Shown: piece after piece, positions 44,308 through 52,781 of the stretch
Layout: each line of letters opens with the position of its first letter
Position numbering within the stretch: the first letter of the stretch is position 1
NCBI GenBank assembly: GCA_018818595.1
Contig: JAHIRM010000026.1
Location: forward strand, 1-64,000
DNA: 64,000 nt
Direction: 5' to 3'
From: Bacillota bacterium
Lineage (GTDB): Bacteria > Bacillota_I > Bacilli_A > Izemoplasmatales > Hujiaoplasmataceae
Position numbers and translations under genes: made by a program
The notes under the pieces: model-generated
Seen by the model: only the letters and a program-made list of their open reading frames with translations
Databases searched by the model: none
Told to the model about the DNA's origin: nothing

Positions 44308-46794
44308 TTAGTACTCTTGGTGTGATTCTCTGGCGATAATCTCATTTTGCAATTCTCTTCCTACAGTAACAAAGTATGCATTATAGCCTGTAATTCTAAC
44401 TAACAAATTCTTGTAATTTTCAGGGTGTTTTTGAGCATCTTTTAACATTTCAGGATCTAATACATTAATTTGTAATGCCGTTCCCCCATTTTCGATGTAA
44501 CCTCTTAAAAATGCTTTAAATTTATCTAAATGGTTTATATTCTTAAGTAATGAAGAATTGAAAGTAATAGTATGACTTGCACCATTTGGAAGGCAGTTTA
44601 CGTATCCCTCAAAATCACTTGATTCTGATTTGCCTCCTAATATGTTTCCAACAGAATTGGAATTGGCCGTTGGTCCTTTGGTGTCTGCTCCGTTTGATGG
44701 ACAAATGGCATTAGAGAAAAATTCTCCATGCTTTCTTCCATCTGGTGATGCAGGAAGAATAAATCCTGCCCCTACCCAATAATTCCAAGATAACATTCCT
44801 GGTCTGAATTGGCGAGCGGTTGACTTAGTTTTGTATTTCCATGTTTCTTCTGCAAAGAAATCCATATAATCTGAAGCAATTTCATCGGCTCGAGATTCAT
44901 CACGTCCATATTTTGGAGCTTTGTTTTTTGCGATTTGTCTTAGTTTTTCGAAACCTTCCCAGTTGTGGATTAAAGCTTCTTTTATGGTTTCTAATGAACA
45001 AATTTTCTTATCAAATACTAAATACTTCACAGCCAATATTGAATCCACTGTCGTTGCAAATGTTACACCTTCGATTGTAACAAATTTTAATTCAGATCCT
45101 CCTTCAGTAATATCTTTATGAGAAGGGATTGTTCCATCCACTAATGTAGATAAATAAAGAGTATTCCCATATTCTGAACGAATGGATTCGGATACTTCAT
45201 ATAAATCAACGCTTTCCTTTATAATGTATTTTGTTTGTTCTTTAACCGCTTGATAAAAGTCTTCAAACTTTTTCATTTCAGATAATCCCAAGGTTTTAGG
45301 ACCAAGTTGTTTCAGCTTTAAATACTTCATAGAAGATTCATTATATTTTGGAGTTAAGTCTTTTCCTTGATTGAATGCAAGTTCTACTGCTTTATAGAGA
45401 TAGAGATTATTATCAACGGTTCCTGACCTATCATTTCCACACATTGTGTTTTCAAGGCATCCAACAGATGCGTATTCAAATACGTTGTCCTTATTAATAT
45501 ATTCTTCTACATGTGCTTTTTTTGCTTCTCTAAGCATTCCTGCCATGGATCTTTCATCAAAATTCAATAAGAAGGGTGCTCCTTGAGAGGAAGCAATCAT
45601 TTCTACAACTCTATCCAGTAGTTTTTCTGGAGTGTTTTTATGAAGTCTGACATTCGGTTTCGGTTCTAGGATTGGGGACATATCATCAATAACATCTAAC
45701 AGTATGTAGGTTAAATCATTTGTTTGATCATTTCCTGAAGCATCTCTTCCTGAGAGATTAAAGAGTTGACCAAATCCTGCAGTTATACCATTATATCCGA
45801 CTCTGATTTGTGCATCATAAGCAGTATTACAGTGAAACCAAAAACAACCAAGAATTTCTTTGGCTTCAAATTCTGACATTCCATCTTCTATGGATTTTTT
45901 ATAGAATGGATATAGATATTGGTCTAATCTTCCAAAAGAAACTCCTGGGCCGGGATAATTTTCATCGCTCATGACTAACATATGAGTTATCCACAATGAT
46001 TGGACTGCTTGATAGAAGTTCTCTGATGGCTTCCAAGGAACAACTTCTAGATTTTTTGACATCAATAACAATTCATTTTTTCTTGTTTTAGATTTCTCTT
46101 TGGTAGCTAATTCTAAACATTTATCTTTGTATTTTTCGGCTAATTCTTTCGGCAAAGTTGAAGCTATCATCATAGCTCTTAATTGTTCTCCAGCCTTAGA
46201 ATCTTTTTCTTGAGGGCTTAACCGATTGTATTCATCGGTTATCTCTTGATAAACTGATTCAAAACCTGATGTTAGGATTTTTTTATAGTTTGGAATTAAA
46301 TGTCCACTCGTTGCTCCTACATTTCCAAAACCGCGATAGTAATACTCAAGAAAGGTTTTTCTTGAACCTTTTTTACCATAAACCAATTTGCTTCTCTTTT
46401 TTGCTTGTTTTTCGTTTAAACAGTGAGAAGACATTAGATTAAAATTCGCTCCGCATAATAAATCATGTTTCAGTATAACAATTGGCATATTATTGACCAT
46501 GATCTCTTTTAAGAAAGTTGCTCTTCTTTCTTTCAAAGATAAATTCCAAAAGTCTTGTGGTAATTCAATTGGTATTGCACTTTGAAGTGTTGATGAAGTG
46601 AACGTTTGATAAAAAGATATCGTTTCAGGAACAATATAATAGGTCATCTCATCAAATAAATAATCCCATGGTTTTCCGGTAGTGAAATTATGGTACTCAT
46701 TATTCCAATCTCTATTTACTCCTTCAAAATAGTAGTCTCTTAACCACTGAACTCTTTTTGAAAGATTTTTAGGTTCCTTTAACTTGCTTTCCAT
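44308..46794 (-). CDS. Glycyl radical enzyme, substrate unassigned
   Basis: This is an oxygen-sensitive radical enzyme of the pyruvate formate-lyase superfamily, 828 residues. The thiyl Cys446 lies in VGCLENTMCGND, and the adjacent acid Glu448 follows the GCxE pattern of C-C/C-O/C-N-cleaving members (dehydratases, lyases, decarboxylases), not the CC pair of pyruvate formate-lyase. The radical Gly803 is in VRITGYNAYF. No His follows closely after GCLE, and no small decarboxylase subunit gene is nearby. These facts argue against a typical hydroxyphenylacetate decarboxylase but do not identify the substrate. No microcompartment genes are seen. The start is supported by AAGGAGG seven bases upstream. 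A near-perfect promoter with a GntR operator precedes it. It is the first gene of the operon with activase, FMN-barrel protein and FCD regulator. Confidence 0.92.
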   Translation of the reverse strand: MESKLKEPKNLSKRVQWLRDYYFEGVNRDWNNEYHNFTTGKPWDYLFDEMTYYIVPETISFYQTFTSSTLQSAIPIELPQDFWNLSLKERRATFLKEIMVNNMPIVILKHDLLCGANFNLMSSHCLNEKQAKKRSKLVYGKKGSRKTFLEYYYRGFGNVGATSGHLIPNYKKILTSGFESVYQEITDEYNRLSPQEKDSKAGEQLRAMMIASTLPKELAEKYKDKCLELATKEKSKTRKNELLLMSKNLEVVPWKPSENFYQAVQSLWITHMLVMSDENYPGPGVSFGRLDQYLYPFYKKSIEDGMSEFEAKEILGCFWFHCNTAYDAQIRVGYNGITAGFGQLFNLSGRDASGNDQTNDLTYILLDVIDDMSPILEPKPNVRLHKNTPEKLLDRVVEMIASSQGAPFLLNFDERSMAGMLREAKKAHVEEYINKDNVFEYASVGCLENTMCGNDRSGTVDNNLYLYKAVELAFNQGKDLTPKYNESSMKYLKLKQLGPKTLGLSEMKKFEDFYQAVKEQTKYIIKESVDLYEVSESIRSEYGNTLYLSTLVDGTIPSHKDITEGGSELKFVTIEGVTFATTVDSILAVKYLVFDKKICSLETIKEALIHNWEGFEKLRQIAKNKAPKYGRDESRADEIASDYMDFFAEETWKYKTKSTARQFRPGMLSWNYWVGAGFILPASPDGRKHGEFFSNAICPSNGADTKGPTANSNSVGNILGGKSESSDFEGYVNCLPNGASHTITFNSSLLKNINHLDKFKAFLRGYIENGGTALQINVLDPEMLKDAQKHPENYKNLLVRITGYNAYFVTVGRELQNEIIARESHQEY

Positions 46795-46809
46795 ATTTAT
46801 TCCTCCTTG

Positions 46810-46822
46810 GTGGTATTACCAC
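46810..46822 (-). promoter_or_regulatory. GntR/FCD operator of the glycyl radical enzyme operon
   Basis: GTGGTATTACCAC is a perfect palindrome with a single central base. It matches the general TGGT-N-ACCA pattern of FCD-type GntR regulators. It lies about at the transcription start, between the -10 box and the ribosome-binding site. Confidence 0.7.
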
Positions 46823-46827
46823 AACAC

Positions 46828-46856
46828 ATTATACACGTTGATGCAAGCGTTTTCAA
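46828..46856 (-). promoter_or_regulatory. Promoter of the glycyl radical enzyme operon
   Basis: On the minus strand, TTGAAA (46856-46851) and TATAAT (46833-46828) have a 17-base spacer. Confidence 0.8.
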
Positions 46857-46877
46857 TATGTTATAAAAAAATATTTA

Positions 46878-46908
46878 AAAAAATAAACAAGCCCATAAAG
46901 GGCTTGTT
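46878..46908 (-). terminator. Terminator of the YxjI-like gene
   Basis: AACAAGCCC and GGGCTTGTT form a nine-base-pair stem, with TTTATTTTTTT following on the minus strand. Confidence 0.85.
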
Positions 46909-46981
46909 AAGCTAAATCTATTATATGTTGTCAAACTTTAGAAAAAGTGTATTGCATCATTTTATTTATATTTATCTTTTT

Positions 46982-47467
46982 TTAATATCTATGTTTTTTT
47001 TCGTGGATAACTTGATCTAAAATTATAACAGCAAATAAGAATAGTTCCACATTTTCTTGCCCATAAATCTCAATCTCATATGTATCACCCCATGAGATTA
47101 TTTTTTTCTTGATAGAGGCAACCTCACCACCGTGATCCAAAATAGTAAAGGAATGTGCAAAAAGGCTTCCTTCCATGGTTAATTCTTTTCCAAGAATAGA
47201 CAAATCAAATTTAGGAAGTAGAGAAAATTTCCTTTTGATTATAGCTACTTCTTCGCCTTTTAAATTGGAGATAAAATACTTAGACAAAAGTGTTAATACT
47301 TTTCTATGAGAAAAAAGCAAAGCATTTCCATTCTTGTCTAATAATTCCAATTTATTTGTAAGACTCATGAACTTTCCTTTCACTTGATACATCATGATTT
47401 GCGATTCATCAGTAATATTAAATTGATCTTTAAGCGTAAAAACTTTTTGTTTAATATAAAATTTCAT
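46982..47467 (-). CDS. YxjI/LURP-one-related family protein
   Basis: This is a 161-residue protein of the LOR/YxjI family, a tubby-like beta-barrel around a central helix. The pattern (MKFYIKQKVFTLKDQFNI, VKGKFMSL, LELLDKNGNAL, and the C-terminal hydrophobic helix LFLFAVIILDQVIHEK) fits over its whole length. The biochemical role of the family in bacteria is not established; phospholipid association is a proposal. I chose the ATG at 47467 because AAGGAG lies six bases upstream; an ATG 18 bases earlier lacks this. It is monocistronic, with its own terminator just before the glycyl radical enzyme promoter. Confidence 0.88.
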   Translation of the reverse strand: MKFYIKQKVFTLKDQFNITDESQIMMYQVKGKFMSLTNKLELLDKNGNALLFSHRKVLTLLSKYFISNLKGEEVAIIKRKFSLLPKFDLSILGKELTMEGSLFAHSFTILDHGGEVASIKKKIISWGDTYEIEIYGQENVELFLFAVIILDQVIHEKKHRY

Positions 47468-47812
47468 ATAACGCTCCTTATTCATATTTTTTTATTTTTT
47501 TACAGATTAACCTATCATATCTATTAAATCAAAAAAACAAATATAAATCAACTCATTTAGAGAAAAGTATTATCGATTAATTCGCTAAATCATTTCAATA
47601 TAGATTCTGAAGGACAATATATTGAACAAATAATACTTACTGATATTGACAAGTTATTCCGCTTGAGTTAAATTATAAGCAATAGGACATTCAAATTTAA
47701 TATACAAACAAATTTGCCGCAAGTAAAGTTAGTAAAGCGGCAACAAGAAATAAGTGCTTTCAAAGATTACTGGAACACTTTTTTTGTTTTTTTAAATAAT
47801 AAGGAGGGTATT
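47468..47812. other. Intergenic region with a structured leader
   Basis: The region up to about 47640 holds the divergent upstream sequence and shows nothing clear. Behind the promoter at 47646-47674, a leader of about 130 bases contains a hairpin (TTGCCGC at 47714-47720, GCGGCAA at 47737-47743). It then contains a weaker stem, AAGTG..CACTT (47752-47782), followed by a T run that looks like an attenuator just before the ribosome-binding site. No known riboswitch class is recognised. Confidence 0.45.
47646..47674 (+). promoter_or_regulatory. Promoter of the repetitive lipoprotein gene
   Basis: TTGACA at 47646-47651 and TAAATT at 47669-47674 are separated by 17 bases. Confidence 0.55.
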
Positions 47813-49909
47813 ATGAAAAAAATCAGTTTCATATTGTTGACATTAATCATTTTTATCGGTGTCTTAGGATGTAATGGCGAGAAAACGATTTCAGATCCAC
47901 CTGAATTTGTTGAGATGTATCTTAATGAGGATTCTGAAATAACATCTTTAAAAGGAAATGTGTATACCGGGTTGACCGAGTTTGCGGATATTACAGATAC
48001 AACAAATACAACAGAAACTACTACTTCAGAAAACATTTATGAGGGTGATCTCTATAGCGAGAATGATTTCGAAGTAGTAATCATTACCAATGGTGCAAAT
48101 TATGATCTACTGTATAGCGTTGAAATAACAGACAGTATTTTAGGAGATTGTGTGTATACCGATCAATCTACCTTGTACGTTGCCTCTTCTACCATTACGG
48201 TTGAAACAGATGGGTCCTATACGACTGAAATCGTATTGACGGTTCCAGGCTCTGCCAATTTAGAAACATATCTTTCCGAGCGGACAATATCTTTAACTAA
48301 AATCTTGTTTTCAAGAGATATGGTTGATGGAACTTTCGCAGCCGACATTCCTGATAATTTAACTACTTCTTTATTATTCCAAATCTATGCCCTTAATTAT
48401 TTTGATGTTAATTTGGGCTTGCCATTGTCAGTAGACGGTGATAATGTAGATATCATCTTAGGGCCAGGCTTTCCTTATTATGATGATGCCGTTACGCTTG
48501 GAAAAACCGACATTGTAATACCAGAAACTATCAACGGCTATGAAGTAGGAAAGGTTCTGCTTATGGATCTTGACTGGGTAACAAATTTGGAAATTAATGG
48601 AGGAAATCAAGATATTTTTGTTTTAGGTGATTTCTCCTCTTTAGAGCTTTTGCTTGTTAATGGTCCCGAATTCGTCTCATTAACAACGTTTAAACAATTG
48701 ACCATAAACGGAGATTTTCAACTGTTAACGACAATCAATATTGATAACCTTTCAAGGTATAGTGTGTATTTATCTGAAAATGCCAATACAGAAAATGATA
48801 CGTATTTGGATTATGTTACAAACGCTGAGACGCTTTATGATTTTCCTGTTCTTGAAACACTTGATATTAGAAACTCTGTTCTAAATTATTTCCAAGTTGG
48901 AGCTGACAATTTAGATTTGCCTTTTCCAAATCTAACGATTGTGGAGATTGATAGTACTACTATTAGTAATAGTGCCTTACTTGGAAATGAAGAAAATGAG
49001 TTTGACAAACTTGATATGGTGAATTTCGTTGACTCAAACATTGGAACGATTACAGTAACTGGCACAAAACCTATCACTGAAACTAAAGCAACTTTAACCA
49101 TCGATAACACAACTGTTTCCTATACTGTTTTTGTGAAAGGATCGGTATACTCTACCCTAACTTTTGCAGATTCAGTACTTGGAGATGTTGAAATCCAAGG
49201 TGGCACTATCAATGATTCTGTATTATCTGACTTATCGTTTTCGACTACTACATTTGAAGGTTCAAATAGAACAATCTATATTAAAGGATCTCATCCTTCT
49301 CTTGAATATTTAACTCTCGGAGGCATTTCTTTAAACCAAATCATTATCGGTTCAGTCGGATCCGTTTTCGCTTCTTTAACGGATTTGATGATTTCTGATG
49401 TGAACGCAAGTATAATCAAGATTGGAGATCGTGATGTAGAATTTTCTGCACTTGAACATTTATCTTTAACGAATGTGGATTGTAGTGGAAATATTTTCAT
49501 AAGTGGGGAAACGGCTGATTTCTCTTTACTTCAGGATATCACTTTAACGAATGTATCTGCTAATAATTTATATTTAGGACAAGTTTCAGAAGATTTTTCT
49601 AGTGTGACAGCAATCATTTGTAGCAATCTTGATATTGTAGACTCTTTTAATATCGGTGGGGGATTAGATTTGACTTTACTTGAAGTCATCGTTCTTGAAA
49701 ACGTTACTTGTGCATACGCTAACCTCTTCCCTGGCTTTGCAACATATGATTTATATATTGATAACCTCGAAGCGACAAATATAGGTATTGGAACCCCTGC
49801 ATGTCAAAAAATCTATCTTGCAGAAACAGATATTACAACTTGGGATTTCTATGATTATGCTACCGGAGAATCAATTCCAATGGAAACGGGCGTTTATTCT
49901 CCTTCTTAA
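47813..49909 (+). CDS. Repetitive surface lipoprotein, unknown
   Basis: This is a 698-residue lipoprotein. The lipobox VLGC gives Cys20. A linker rich in Thr and Asn (TTNTTETTTS) follows around residue 60. From about residue 240 to the end, short irregular repeats (LEYLTLGGISLNQIIIGS, LEHLSLTNVDCSGNIFISG, LQDITLTNVSANNLYLG) of about 25 residues suggest a beta-solenoid related to leucine-rich repeats but without BspA-type AF motifs. I chose the ATG at 47813, because AAGGAGG is five bases upstream and the signal segment begins there. A longer frame upstream reads through the leader hairpin and has no start signal. A strong terminator follows. Surface binding is inferred. Confidence 0.82.
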   Translation: MKKISFILLTLIIFIGVLGCNGEKTISDPPEFVEMYLNEDSEITSLKGNVYTGLTEFADITDTTNTTETTTSENIYEGDLYSENDFEVVIITNGANYDLLYSVEITDSILGDCVYTDQSTLYVASSTITVETDGSYTTEIVLTVPGSANLETYLSERTISLTKILFSRDMVDGTFAADIPDNLTTSLLFQIYALNYFDVNLGLPLSVDGDNVDIILGPGFPYYDDAVTLGKTDIVIPETINGYEVGKVLLMDLDWVTNLEINGGNQDIFVLGDFSSLELLLVNGPEFVSLTTFKQLTINGDFQLLTTINIDNLSRYSVYLSENANTENDTYLDYVTNAETLYDFPVLETLDIRNSVLNYFQVGADNLDLPFPNLTIVEIDSTTISNSALLGNEENEFDKLDMVNFVDSNIGTITVTGTKPITETKATLTIDNTTVSYTVFVKGSVYSTLTFADSVLGDVEIQGGTINDSVLSDLSFSTTTFEGSNRTIYIKGSHPSLEYLTLGGISLNQIIIGSVGSVFASLTDLMISDVNASIIKIGDRDVEFSALEHLSLTNVDCSGNIFISGETADFSLLQDITLTNVSANNLYLGQVSEDFSSVTAIICSNLDIVDSFNIGGGLDLTLLEVIVLENVTCAYANLFPGFATYDLYIDNLEATNIGIGTPACQKIYLAETDITTWDFYDYATGESIPMETGVYSPS

Positions 49910-49927
49910 TCTTTTTTGCAAACAAAC

Positions 49928-49957
49928 AAAGCCGCACTCCTTTGAGTGCGGCTTTTT
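49928..49957 (+). terminator. Terminator of the repetitive lipoprotein gene
   Basis: AAAGCCGCACTC pairs with GAGTGCGGCTTT around a four-base loop, followed by a T run. Confidence 0.92.
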
Positions 49958-50030
49958 GAATGGTTATACAAATAAATATAGTAGAACCTTCCTTTTTTTG
50001 TTATTTATCTTTACATAATATAATGAGTGT

Positions 50031-50867
50031 CTAAAATACTAACCCAACCAAAAGATCAAGCTTTGTCATTACTTCATTATATGCAATTTTTCCCACATAT
50101 GGGTTATCTTCTCTATATTTTTCCCAACGTTCTTTCAATATGTCACTCTTTTTAATCTGTTCTAGTATTTTTGTTGCATTATCTAGAATATTTTGTGAAT
50201 TTCTATGAATAAATGTGTTTTGTATTGCTAGTTTTAAATCATCTATATTTATGTTACCCAGATCTTTCACTAGTATAGAAAAAATGTCATAATAGTCTTT
50301 TAGTCTAGTTGAAGCTTCAGCTCTTGAAAGAATCGTTTCAATTTTTTCAGCAAGAACCGTTTCAGTATTATAACTCATTAGTGTTATGTCTGTTTCTGAC
50401 ATATATAAATGAATTTGTTTTTCTTGAGCATAAGGTGTGATAATATCTCCGGTTGATACATCAAGTTTTATATGAAACTTGATGGAGTAGAATGTACCTA
50501 TAATTGTAAATCTATAACCATTATATTTGTCTTCATGACGTATATCTGTTACATTTGTTATTACAAATGAGGTATTGTCTTCTAGGGTAATGTCTAGTAT
50601 TTCTTGAACAGCCATTCGTAGTGATTCTTCATTAACGTTGTAGTTTCTTACTGTCAAATCAACATCAACGGTTGTTCTATCTTCTACTCCTAACATATAA
50701 GAAATTAAGTATCCGCCTTTCAATACAAACATATTTTTATATTTAGTAAGAGACAGTCTTTCAAGAAATCGTTCAAAGAAGAAGTTTTGATATAAAATCC
50801 CGTGAGGAATATTTTTTTGTATCGATATTATGTTAATTTTATGTTTGAGTTTTCCTTGTGAAATCAA
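50031..50867 (-). CDS. abiEii: AbiEii-type nucleotidyltransferase toxin
   Basis: This is the toxin half of a type IV toxin-antitoxin and phage-abortive-infection pair, with a nucleotidyltransferase fold acting on cellular RNA or nucleotides. Family motifs are present: LKGGYLISYMLG (49-60) with the GG loop, DVD at 68-70 as metal ligands, and AEKIETILSRAEASTRLKDYYDIF, which matches the conserved EK..R.KD.YD signature. The length of 278 residues is normal. The start is a TTG that overlaps the TGA stop of the antitoxin gene, with GGAGG seven bases upstream, giving translational coupling. All key residues look intact. Confidence 0.92.
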   Translation of the reverse strand: MISQGKLKHKINIISIQKNIPHGILYQNFFFERFLERLSLTKYKNMFVLKGGYLISYMLGVEDRTTVDVDLTVRNYNVNEESLRMAVQEILDITLEDNTSFVITNVTDIRHEDKYNGYRFTIIGTFYSIKFHIKLDVSTGDIITPYAQEKQIHLYMSETDITLMSYNTETVLAEKIETILSRAEASTRLKDYYDIFSILVKDLGNINIDDLKLAIQNTFIHRNSQNILDNATKILEQIKKSDILKERWEKYREDNPYVGKIAYNEVMTKLDLLVGLVF

Positions 50868-51457
50868 ATTAAGACCTCCATATATGTATTTACTTTTTTC
50901 TCTACTCTTAGTGTTTTTGCAATATCAAATAATAAGGGAAGGTTCTTATCGTTTCTTTTTGCATACATCTTGAATGCATTTGTTACTTCTTCACTACTTA
51001 GCCGGCTGTTTCCTCTAACAATATCACACAAGGTTTTTTCAAGGGTGTAAGTTAATACTATGTTTTCATGATTTGTCTTGATTTTTTTTTGATAAGAAGA
51101 GTAGTATTTATTATAGCTTTGATAAGTGTTTATATTTTGTGATAAAACATTTGATGTATTGTAACTATTTGGAAATGTCATTGTATAAACACTTGGAGTT
51201 TTATCTGTTAATCCGTGTAAATATAGTGCAGTCCCATGAGAAAAAATGCCTCTTCTAAATTTCTGTTGAATGACATACATTTGATCCTCAAAGTATTCTG
51301 GTAGAATATACACGCCTCTTGCAACTTTTTCAATTAGCTTATCATTTTCTAAAATTTTAAGGTATTGTCTATGAATGTTTAATTTCATTACTTCTTTTGA
51401 TGTAATTGTCCCGTTATTTTTTTTCATTACAGATAAAATTTTGTTTTCATTTTCCAT
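50864..51457 (-). CDS. abiEi: AbiEi-type antitoxin and autorepressor
   Basis: This is the antitoxin of the AbiE pair. A winged helix-turn-helix lies at residues about 5-60 (TITSKEVMKLNIHRQYLKILENDKLIEKVARGVYIL). The AbiEi domain follows (FSHGTALYLHGLTDKTPSVYTMTFP, then LEKTLCDIVRGNSRLSSEEVTNAFK). In studied AbiE systems the antitoxin represses its own promoter through inverted repeats, and such a repeat overlaps the -10 box here. The ATG at 51457 has AAAGGTG six bases upstream. The stop is TGA and overlaps the toxin start. Confidence 0.92.
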   Translation of the reverse strand: MENENKILSVMKKNNGTITSKEVMKLNIHRQYLKILENDKLIEKVARGVYILPEYFEDQMYVIQQKFRRGIFSHGTALYLHGLTDKTPSVYTMTFPNSYNTSNVLSQNINTYQSYNKYYSSYQKKIKTNHENIVLTYTLEKTLCDIVRGNSRLSSEEVTNAFKMYAKRNDKNLPLLFDIAKTLRVEKKVNTYMEVLI

Positions 51458-51480
51458 ATTTTTCACCTTTTTGACTTTTA

Positions 51481-51507
51481 TGCTTGAATTATATCATTAA
51501 TTAAGCA
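51481..51507 (-). promoter_or_regulatory. Probable AbiEi operator
   Basis: TGCTTGAATTA (51481-51491) and TAATTAAGCA (51498-51507) form an inverted repeat with a single bulged G. It covers the -10 box of the AbiE promoter. Confidence 0.6.
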
Positions 51508-51517
51508 TTGTAGTCAA
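51488..51517 (-). promoter_or_regulatory. Promoter of the AbiE pair
   Basis: On the minus strand, TTGACT (51517-51512) and TATAAT (51493-51488) have an 18-base spacer and an extended TGA before the -10 box. Confidence 0.75.
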
Positions 51518-51703
51518 GATTAAAGTGTTCTTTTTTTGCTTTTGTATAAAACATTGAAGCGGTTATTGCTTTATATATGGCCCCAATAAAACTTTCAATT
51601 CCCATTATAAAATTCATGTCTAGGTTGGGAGAAGAATTAATGATATACAACAAGGAAAACTAGTCGTACCGTTGTTAAGTCTCATTCTAATTAGATATTT
51701 TGA

Positions 51704-52567
51704 TTAATTGGTTTTTGAGATTATTTTCATTTTTTTATAAAGGGTATATTCAGCGAAATCTTTCGGAAAGTCTTCTATTGTCATAATGACTTTATAACCA
51801 TGCTTTTTATAGAAATCCAATGCTTGAAACTCAAATGTAGTCAAATACAGATTCATCACTCCGCGTTTTAACGCTTCTGATTCCATCATATGCATTAGTT
51901 TAGATGCAATTCTTTTTCCTCTGTATTTCTTGTCTACGAATAATACATTGATAAATAGATATTCATATTGGAAATTACCGTAGATTCCTCCTACAAATTG
52001 ATTATTATCAAGCACAATATATTGCAAATCAATTTGCTCGGTAGAAAAATCAAGACTTTCTCTCACTCTTTTGATTTCTGCTTTCAAAAGAGTATTATAA
52101 GAAGGAATAGGTTCACTAGATGATTTCATTAAATAATCTTTGTTTAATTCATGACTTTCTAGATTTTTATCAAGAAGAAAAATATTTTTATTGCCACTTG
52201 GCATATCATCTAATTTCCCATGAACACTAAAACCGATTTCTTTAAAATCAAGAACCTTTTGTTCTTGCACGGAATTAAATTGAATGCCCTCAACGTTTCC
52301 TCGGTAAAACTTTTTGATATCATTCATTAACGCTTTTAGAACATCGATATCCTTATAATAGATACCCTTTATTTTACACCAGTCAGAAGCTTGTTTTGTA
52401 TGACAAGCCCCAACCAAAATTTCGTTATTAAAAACATAAAAATCGCGACTGTCTTTTTCTCTATAACCAGTTTGGGATTTGTTATAGGTATGAAGTGCAC
52501 TTATCAATTCTTTATTATATTCAAAGTTTTTGTCATCTATATATGTAATATTATGGATATCAATCAT
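51704..52567 (-). CDS. Tandem GNAT N-acetyltransferase
   Basis: This 287-residue protein has two GNAT-type domains. The N-terminal one (about 1-130) is degenerate and lacks a clear acetyl-CoA loop. The C-terminal one (about 150-280) has NVLFVDKKYRGKRIASKLM, the Q/R-x-x-G-x-A type CoA-binding motif, and ALDFYKKHGYKVI near the end. It would acetylate an unknown amine substrate. The ATG directly abuts the AAGGAG ribosome-binding site, which is unusually close, so the true start may be a nearby downstream codon. It is a single gene next to the AbiE pair, without overlap or shared promoter. Confidence 0.85.
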   Translation of the reverse strand: MIDIHNITYIDDKNFEYNKELISALHTYNKSQTGYREKDSRDFYVFNNEILVGACHTKQASDWCKIKGIYYKDIDVLKALMNDIKKFYRGNVEGIQFNSVQEQKVLDFKEIGFSVHGKLDDMPSGNKNIFLLDKNLESHELNKDYLMKSSSEPIPSYNTLLKAEIKRVRESLDFSTEQIDLQYIVLDNNQFVGGIYGNFQYEYLFINVLFVDKKYRGKRIASKLMHMMESEALKRGVMNLYLTTFEFQALDFYKKHGYKVIMTIEDFPKDFAEYTLYKKMKIISKTN

Positions 52568-52728
52568 CTCCTTAGTTACTTAATAATTGTTAAATAAATT
52601 TGCAATGAATTCTTTCGTATTATAGCACTTTTTACACAATTTCGCAAAATTATACCCTTGTTGATGTTTCAATTCTTCTGTTCTTACAGAAAAATGACTT
52701 TTTAGTTCATTGTGTGTTTTGGTATAAG

Positions 52729-52767
52729 AAAACACTGAAAGTGAATTACCATTCAGTGTTTTTTTTA
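52729..52767 (-). terminator. Terminator of the HutC-type regulator gene
   Basis: AAAACACTGAA and TTCAGTGTTTT make an 11-bp stem with T runs on both strands. Confidence 0.8.
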
Positions 52768-52781
52768 TACAATAATTTAAG

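Noticed and set aside
44308-46794. Pyruvate formate-lyase
   Set aside because: The adjacent CC pair of that enzyme is absent; a GCxE site is present instead, and the activase has extra ferredoxin clusters.
47714-47812. Longer N-terminus of the repetitive lipoprotein
   Set aside because: The added 33 codons run through the leader hairpins, lack a start signal and would bury the lipoprotein signal peptide.
47675-47812. Cyclic di-GMP riboswitch
   Set aside because: The GCAAA-type core and tetraloop-receptor elements of the known class could not be found in the leader.
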